The translations under genes and the position numbers were made by a program. From Methanosarcinales archaeon (GTDB taxonomy: Archaea; Halobacteriota; Methanosarcinia; Methanosarcinales; Methanosarcinaceae): a stretch of DNA of 11,382 nucleotides. The DNA lies in the NCBI GenBank assembly GCA_012329085.1, contig JAAXQB010000082.1, positions 1 through 11,382 on the forward strand, written 5' to 3'. Positions 7,748-11,382 of the stretch are shown one piece after another. The notes beneath the pieces were generated by a model, which ran no database searches, was not told where the DNA came from, and saw nothing but the letters and a program-made list of their open reading frames with translations. Numbering within the stretch: position 1 is the first letter of the stretch; each line of letters opens with the position of its first letter.

Positions 7748-7771
7748 ATGTGTCGTAGCTCATTAAAATAA
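7748..7771 (+). other. Strong ribosome binding site with a 7-codon ORF
   Basis: AAGGAGG (7734-7740) lies 7 nt before ATG 7748, as good a site as any in the window. The frame stops after MCRSSLK. No decayed continuation was recognised in the three forward frames. It may be the front end of a lost gene, a very small peptide, or chance. Confidence 0.25.
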
Positions 7772-7859
7772 TATTTATATAAATTCATAATTTCTCGTAA
7801 ATTTAACTTGTTATGACCATTAATAGTGAAAAATCATAAGTTAAACACATGCAATTTTT

Positions 7860-8060
7860 TCAATCTGCAGACAAATATTTCCAATTACTTTTAGTTATGC
7901 ATTTATATGGCTACACCAATTTTTAATTTCTTGTTCATCTTTTTCATCCAACAAATTATACAAATTTTTAAAGTCCAATAAATATTTAAATTTTTTAAAT
8001 CCTGCGAAAGCTTGCGGATAAATATTTCCAATCACTTTTGAAAAAATTTATGTAAATCCA
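7860..8060 (-). pseudogene. Decayed, duplicated coding segment
   Basis: Read on the minus strand, KSDWKYLSA is encoded near 8038-8012 and again as KSNWKYLSA near 7891-7865. The 20-nt stretches at 7873-7892 and 8020-8039 differ at one base, and both copies are preceded by a TGG codon and an Ile-Asn pair. Between them a different frame (8047-7895) reads smoothly as protein, including FKKFKYLLDFKNLYNLLDEK. Frame changes and stops break continuity. It looks like two units, about 142-147 bp apart, of a helical repeat protein gene that has decayed. The family is unknown. Confidence 0.4.
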
Positions 8061-8071
8061 TGTTATAAAAA
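8047..8071 (+). promoter_or_regulatory. Promoter region of nifE
   Basis: An A-rich run (8041-8046, BRE-like) precedes TTTATGTAAA, and TTATAAAAA follows at 8063. Either would place initiation within a few bases of ATG 8084. No Shine-Dalgarno sequence precedes that ATG, so the nifE message is probably leaderless or nearly so. Confidence 0.35.
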
Positions 8072-8083
8072 TATACAATAAAA

Positions 8084-9418
8084 ATGTTAATCAATAAAAA
8101 TTTAATTGAACTTCCACTCACACAAAATACATGCGATGGATCTCAAAAATGTAAAGAAATCACAATTCCAGGTGAAAATACTCAAAGGGCTTGTGCATTT
8201 CATGGAAGTAGAATTTCAATATGCAGTCAAATAGATGGCGTAATACATTTGGTACATTCACCTGTTGGATGTGCATTATATTCATGGGTGTATAGGTCAA
8301 ATAAAAATGAAAATTGCATTACAACAAATATACAAGAAAACGATGTTATATTTGGGAGTGAAGAAAAACTTTTTAATGCAATAATAGAAGCACATAATGA
8401 ATTTCCAGATATGGATGCAATATTTGTTTATGAAACATGTGTTCCGGGTCTTATTGGCGAAGATATGCGTGCAATTACAGATAAAGCATCTAAGATAATA
8501 AAAAAGCCAGTACTTCTTTTTAATTCAGCAGGATTTAAAGGAATTAGTCAAAATGAAGGACATAAAGTAGCAAGTGATGAATTGTTTTCATTGATTGGGA
8601 CTGGGACTAATAGCAACTATAAAAAAGAAAAACACAATCTAAATCTTATTGGGGAATATAATCCAAAAGATTTTGAATCTGCAAAAGAAATGCTTAATTT
8701 AATTGGAGTTAATGTAGTAGCATCATTTACGGCAAATTCTACGATTGATGCGATAAAATCTTTACATGAAACTGATTTAAATATAGTAGAATGTTCTAAA
8801 AGCACAATGAATCTTGCAAAACATATGGAATATGAGTTTAAAGTGCCTTTCATGGAGGCAAAATTTTTTGGGATAGATAATTGTTCAAGTTCTATTGTTA
8901 AGATTGGTAATTTTTTTGGGATAGAAGAAGAAAAGCAAGAGTTTGTAATTGAACAATGTATGAATGAAATCGCACCTGAACTTGAAATATATAAAAAAAG
9001 ACTTGCTAATAAAACGGCATTTATTTCATATGGGGCACAACGAATTAAATATCTTATAGGACCTCTTACAGATCTTGGTATTAGAGTGATTGGTGTTTCT
9101 TCTTATTTTGGAGGTAAAAAAGATCACAAAGGAATAAAAAAACAACTTGAAAGAAATCGCAGATTAACGGGGAGTAATATTGATTATAGCGTTGTTATTT
9201 CTGACAATCCAGATACACAAGAGCTTAAAGATAAGATTATTGAACATAAACCAGATTTATTCATATCTGATAATCGACTTAGATTTTTTGCATATAGGCT
9301 TAAAATTCCATTTGTTTATGGGAAGGGTACTGAAAAATCATACGCAGGTTTTAAGGGATTTTTAAATTTTGCAAGGGAGTTAGATAGTGTAATTAATTCG
9401 AAGATTTGGAGATTTTGA
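8084..9418 (+). CDS. nifE: Nitrogenase cofactor scaffold protein NifE
   Basis: This 444-residue protein is homologous to NifD but fits NifE best. NifE with NifN forms the scaffold on which the NifB product matures into the Mo-containing cofactor. Cluster-type cysteines are Cys37 (RACAFHGS), Cys63 (SPVGCALYSW) and Cys119 (YETCVPGLIGED), corresponding to Azotobacter NifE Cys37, Cys62 and Cys124. NLIGEYN (187-193) and IVECSKSTMNLA (234-245) are NifE-like. The cofactor-binding histidine of NifD is absent (VYGKGTEKSYAGFKGF near 411-426), which argues against a catalytic alpha chain. It lacks a Shine-Dalgarno site and lies 447 bp beyond the operon, so it is likely transcribed separately. No nifN follows. 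Confidence 0.88.
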   Translation: MLINKNLIELPLTQNTCDGSQKCKEITIPGENTQRACAFHGSRISICSQIDGVIHLVHSPVGCALYSWVYRSNKNENCITTNIQENDVIFGSEEKLFNAIIEAHNEFPDMDAIFVYETCVPGLIGEDMRAITDKASKIIKKPVLLFNSAGFKGISQNEGHKVASDELFSLIGTGTNSNYKKEKHNLNLIGEYNPKDFESAKEMLNLIGVNVVASFTANSTIDAIKSLHETDLNIVECSKSTMNLAKHMEYEFKVPFMEAKFFGIDNCSSSIVKIGNFFGIEEEKQEFVIEQCMNEIAPELEIYKKRLANKTAFISYGAQRIKYLIGPLTDLGIRVIGVSSYFGGKKDHKGIKKQLERNRRLTGSNIDYSVVISDNPDTQELKDKIIEHKPDLFISDNRLRFFAYRLKIPFVYGKGTEKSYAGFKGFLNFARELDSVINSKIWRF

Positions 9419-9508
9419 GAAGGGAATTTTTGCGTAACATTAGTTGTTAATTAAAAAGTGTCAAAAATTATTTAATTGTATCAATTTAAAGTTATTGACT
9501 GTTTATAA

Positions 9509-9528
9509 AAAATAGCAATTTCTATTTT
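9509..9528. terminator. Weak hairpin between convergent genes
   Basis: AAAATAG (9509-9515) and CTATTTT (9522-9528) form a 7-bp stem with a 6-nt loop, followed by AATTTTATT. It lies between nifE and the convergent membrane-protein gene and could end transcription from either side. The stem has one G-C pair only. Confidence 0.25.
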
Positions 9529-9578
9529 AATTTTATTCCGAAGTTGCTTGTTAAATACGATTTATATCGATATTACTT

Positions 9579-10301
9579 TTAATATTTATAAAATTTTATA
9601 AAATCAATTATTCGATTGCATGCAATTGTGTTTAAAAATGAAATAGATTGAAGATTTGTTATATTATGTTCTGGTATATTATATCCTGGTATAAAATCAA
9701 ATATTGTATTAATAAATATTAACAATATTATTATTATAAAAAGAATTATAGCAAATATAACTATAATAACATTTAAAGATATTTGTATATGGTCAGATAT
9801 TGTGCGTGTTCGTACATCATTGATAAATTCATTTATATTTTCCTTACTTATTTGTCCATATTTTATTGAATAATACAGTGTTATAAATGATATACCAAGT
9901 AGTGCAACACCATCTCCAACATTAAAATCAAATAAGGAATGCAAACATATAATCACCACCATCCAACTTACTATAAAAATTAAAAATTTTAGACAATATT
10001 TATTATTTTCATTTAATTCTTTAATTTTTTTTATTATTTTATTATGTTTTTGATTATTGTGGGGTGCCCTATATTCAATTTTTAACGCCAATATTCTTGT
10101 TAATTTCCATATGCCAAACACAGAACTAACTATATAAATCATCCATATCATGTCAAAGAATGGTATATTTCTTATTAGACAACGCAGTTCACTTGGTAAA
10201 ATAAAAAATAGAAAAAAAGGGGCAACAATACCAATTATTAGTCCAATATAATGTATCAATTTAGCTATAATCTGAGCATTTTTTTCAAGTATATTAATCA
10301 T
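9579..10301 (-). CDS. Unidentified membrane protein with five predicted helices
   Basis: This 240-residue protein has hydrophobic segments at about 15-36, 48-65, 104-123, 128-147 and 175-201. A charged region (70-102) contains APHNNQKH. A second polar region (148-174) contains RTRTISDHIQ, and LFDFNVGDGVALLG sits before the fourth helix. These motifs are shared with the neighbouring broken copy, so they are probably functionally constrained. The C-terminal 35 residues are less hydrophobic and absent from the sister. There is no clear Shine-Dalgarno site, and a TATA-like sequence lies about 30 nt upstream, so the message may be leaderless. The family and substrate are unknown. It is convergent with nifE and no link to nitrogen fixation can be shown. 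Confidence 0.75.
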   Translation of the reverse strand: MINILEKNAQIIAKLIHYIGLIIGIVAPFFLFFILPSELRCLIRNIPFFDMIWMIYIVSSVFGIWKLTRILALKIEYRAPHNNQKHNKIIKKIKELNENNKYCLKFLIFIVSWMVVIICLHSLFDFNVGDGVALLGISFITLYYSIKYGQISKENINEFINDVRTRTISDHIQISLNVIIVIFAIILFIIIILLIFINTIFDFIPGYNIPEHNITNLQSISFLNTIACNRIIDFIKFYKY

Positions 10302-10326
10302 GATGTAATCATTTTCTTATTTTTTT

Positions 10327-10336
10327 ATTGTATATG
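10327..10336 (-). promoter_or_regulatory. TATA-like sequence for the intact membrane-protein gene
   Basis: On the minus strand the sequence is CATATACAAT, centred about 30 nt before the start codon at 10301. This fits a leaderless archaeal promoter but is a weak match. Confidence 0.3.
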
Positions 10337-10370
10337 ATTTTACAAATTATCTACAAAAGATAAAATGAAA

Positions 10371-11072
10371 TTAAAAATTTGTAATATTATATAAGTCTGA
10401 GACATTATATACTGGCACTGCCTTCTGATCAACTGCCATACTTATATATATTAACAGTATCATTATAATTATAATTGCAATAAAAATCATAATAAAAATC
10501 ATTTTAAATATACTTGCAAAAATAATAGTTGAAAACATTCGTGTATATCGTATATAGTCAGATATTTTACATGTTCGTAGATGGTTGATAGTGTTGTTTT
10601 TTATTTTATATAAGTGTTGTTTTTGTGTTTGTTTTATTATCCAATATAGCCATATAGATGCTATACCAAATAGTGCAATATTATCTCCAACATTAAAATC
10701 AAATAATAAATATAAACATATAATCAATCCTATCCAAATTGTTTGTAAAATTACAACGATTAACATATACATATGTTTATTTATTTCATTTATTTCTTTA
10801 AATTCTTTTATTATTTCATCATGCTTTTGATTATTATGGGGTGATTTATATTTTTCAATTTTTAATGCCAATCTGATTATTAAGTCTCATATTCCAATTG
10901 TAGCACTACATGAATAAAGTATCAGGATTATACCGGGCATATCAAATATTAAAAGTCTTAATTCTATTGATAAAAGTATAAAAAATAAAAAAATATATAT
11001 AATACCACTACTTATAATTCCAATATAAGTTATTTTTTTAAATGTATTCAAATTATTTCCCATATTTTTCAT
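10371..11072 (-). pseudogene. Paralogous membrane protein interrupted by one in-frame TGA
   Basis: The frame is open from ATG 11072 to the stop at 10371 except for TGA at 10889-10887, codon 62. Around it the copy reads SATIGI-stop-DLIIRLALKIEK against SSVFGIWKLTRILALKIEY in the neighbouring gene, so the stop replaces Trp65 of the intact protein. Upstream and downstream pieces both align: IELRLLIFDMP with SELRCLIRNIP, SPHNNQKH with APHNNQKH, and LFDFNVGDNIALFG with LFDFNVGDGVALLG. The rest has no frameshift, so the mutation is recent or the codon is tolerated. A separate start at TTG 10871 would give a 166-residue product lacking the first two helices. The gene is a tandem duplicate, 69 bp upstream of its sister. 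Confidence 0.75.
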
Positions 11073-11086
11073 CAGATTTCTTTTCT

Positions 11087-11100
11087 AATAAATATATACA
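11087..11100 (-). promoter_or_regulatory. TATA-like sequence for the interrupted copy
   Basis: TGTATATATTTATT on the minus strand lies 15-28 nt before ATG 11072, the spacing expected for a leaderless archaeal message. The interrupted gene may therefore still be transcribed. Confidence 0.35.
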
Positions 11101-11382
11101 TATATTCTACACCCATTCTATATAAAAAATCTATTTTCATTCATTATCATCATCTATCAATAAAATTTAGCCATATATTTTTTTCATTGTATTTAAATAT
11201 TGTGTTCAATTGCAATAATAAAATCTTACAATCAATTTTAAACTATTTTTCAATTATACATAAAATCATAAAATTGATTTGCAATTTAAATGGAATATCA
11301 TCAAATATCTATCAATGTATAACGATTTTTGTTATATCGCACGAATTAAATAAATCTTATTTCAAATTTATTTTTAAATAAT
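11101..11382. other. AT-rich end of the window
   Basis: No convincing gene was found. A plus-strand open frame from 11187 to the edge is rich in Ile, Asn and Lys, has no ribosome binding site and looks like chance. No palindrome of the window's repeat family is present here. Confidence 0.5.

Larger units (their letters stand above)
7693..8083. other. Gap between the nif operon and nifE
   Basis: Besides the 7-codon ORF and the minus-strand remnant listed separately, this gap holds AT-rich sequence. TTTATGTAAA (8047-8056) and TTATAAAAA (8063-8071) are possible nifE TATA boxes. No nif gene, tRNA or 9-bp palindrome of the type seen upstream was found here. Confidence 0.55.

Noticed and set aside
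8084..9418. A second catalytic NifD (alternative nitrogenase alpha chain)
   Set aside because: The cofactor-binding histidine is missing, and motifs such as YETCVPGLIGED and the NLIGEYN region fit NifE better.
11187..11381. 64-codon plus-strand open frame at the window end
   Set aside because: Biased Ile/Asn/Lys/Tyr composition, no ribosome binding site and no recognisable motif.

Overview
The window is very AT-rich archaeal DNA built around a nitrogen-fixation operon: nifH, nifI1, nifI2, nifD, nifK and a small unknown gene, followed by a separately placed nifE. The nifHI1I2DK order, with two PII-like genes between nifH and nifD, is typical of methanogenic archaea and their relatives. Strong Shine-Dalgarno sequences matching GGAGGTGATC, TATA-type promoters and a PGF-CTERM-like tail on the first protein also point to a euryarchaeon. 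The tail suggests the Methanomicrobia/Methanosarcinales side, but species level cannot be decided from the sequence.

Layout. Positions 1-607 hold a nested cluster of short perfect palindromes (93-234) and a possible gene remnant. Next comes a two-gene unit (623-1761): a membrane-anchored surface protein with two similar beta-rich halves, overlapped by a small two-helix membrane protein whose TTG start has a perfect ribosome binding site inside the first gene. Positions 1762-2656 contain no gene but hold two more palindrome clusters and an inverted repeat next to the nif promoter. The nif promoter (TATA about 2657) is followed by a 25-bp-period array of four palindromes and a possible 17-codon leader ORF whose stop abuts the nifH start. 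The nif genes run to 7636 and end at a hairpin-plus-T terminator. The 7637-8083 gap holds a decayed, duplicated coding segment on the minus strand. nifE follows, apparently with its own promoter. Two paralogous multi-spanning membrane protein genes lie on the minus strand. The upstream copy is interrupted by one in-frame TGA exactly where its intact sister has tryptophan.

How the genes work together. NifH delivers electrons to the NifDK dinitrogenase. NifI1 and NifI2 are the pair known in methanogens to switch NifDK off when ammonium is available. NifE is a scaffold for cofactor assembly and normally pairs with NifN, which is not in this window. The most unusual signal is the hairpin family. 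At least ten 9+3+9 nt palindromes have stems that vary at four positions, with the change nearly always matched in the opposite arm. They occur nested, in tandem and singly, and one array should lie in the nif mRNA leader.
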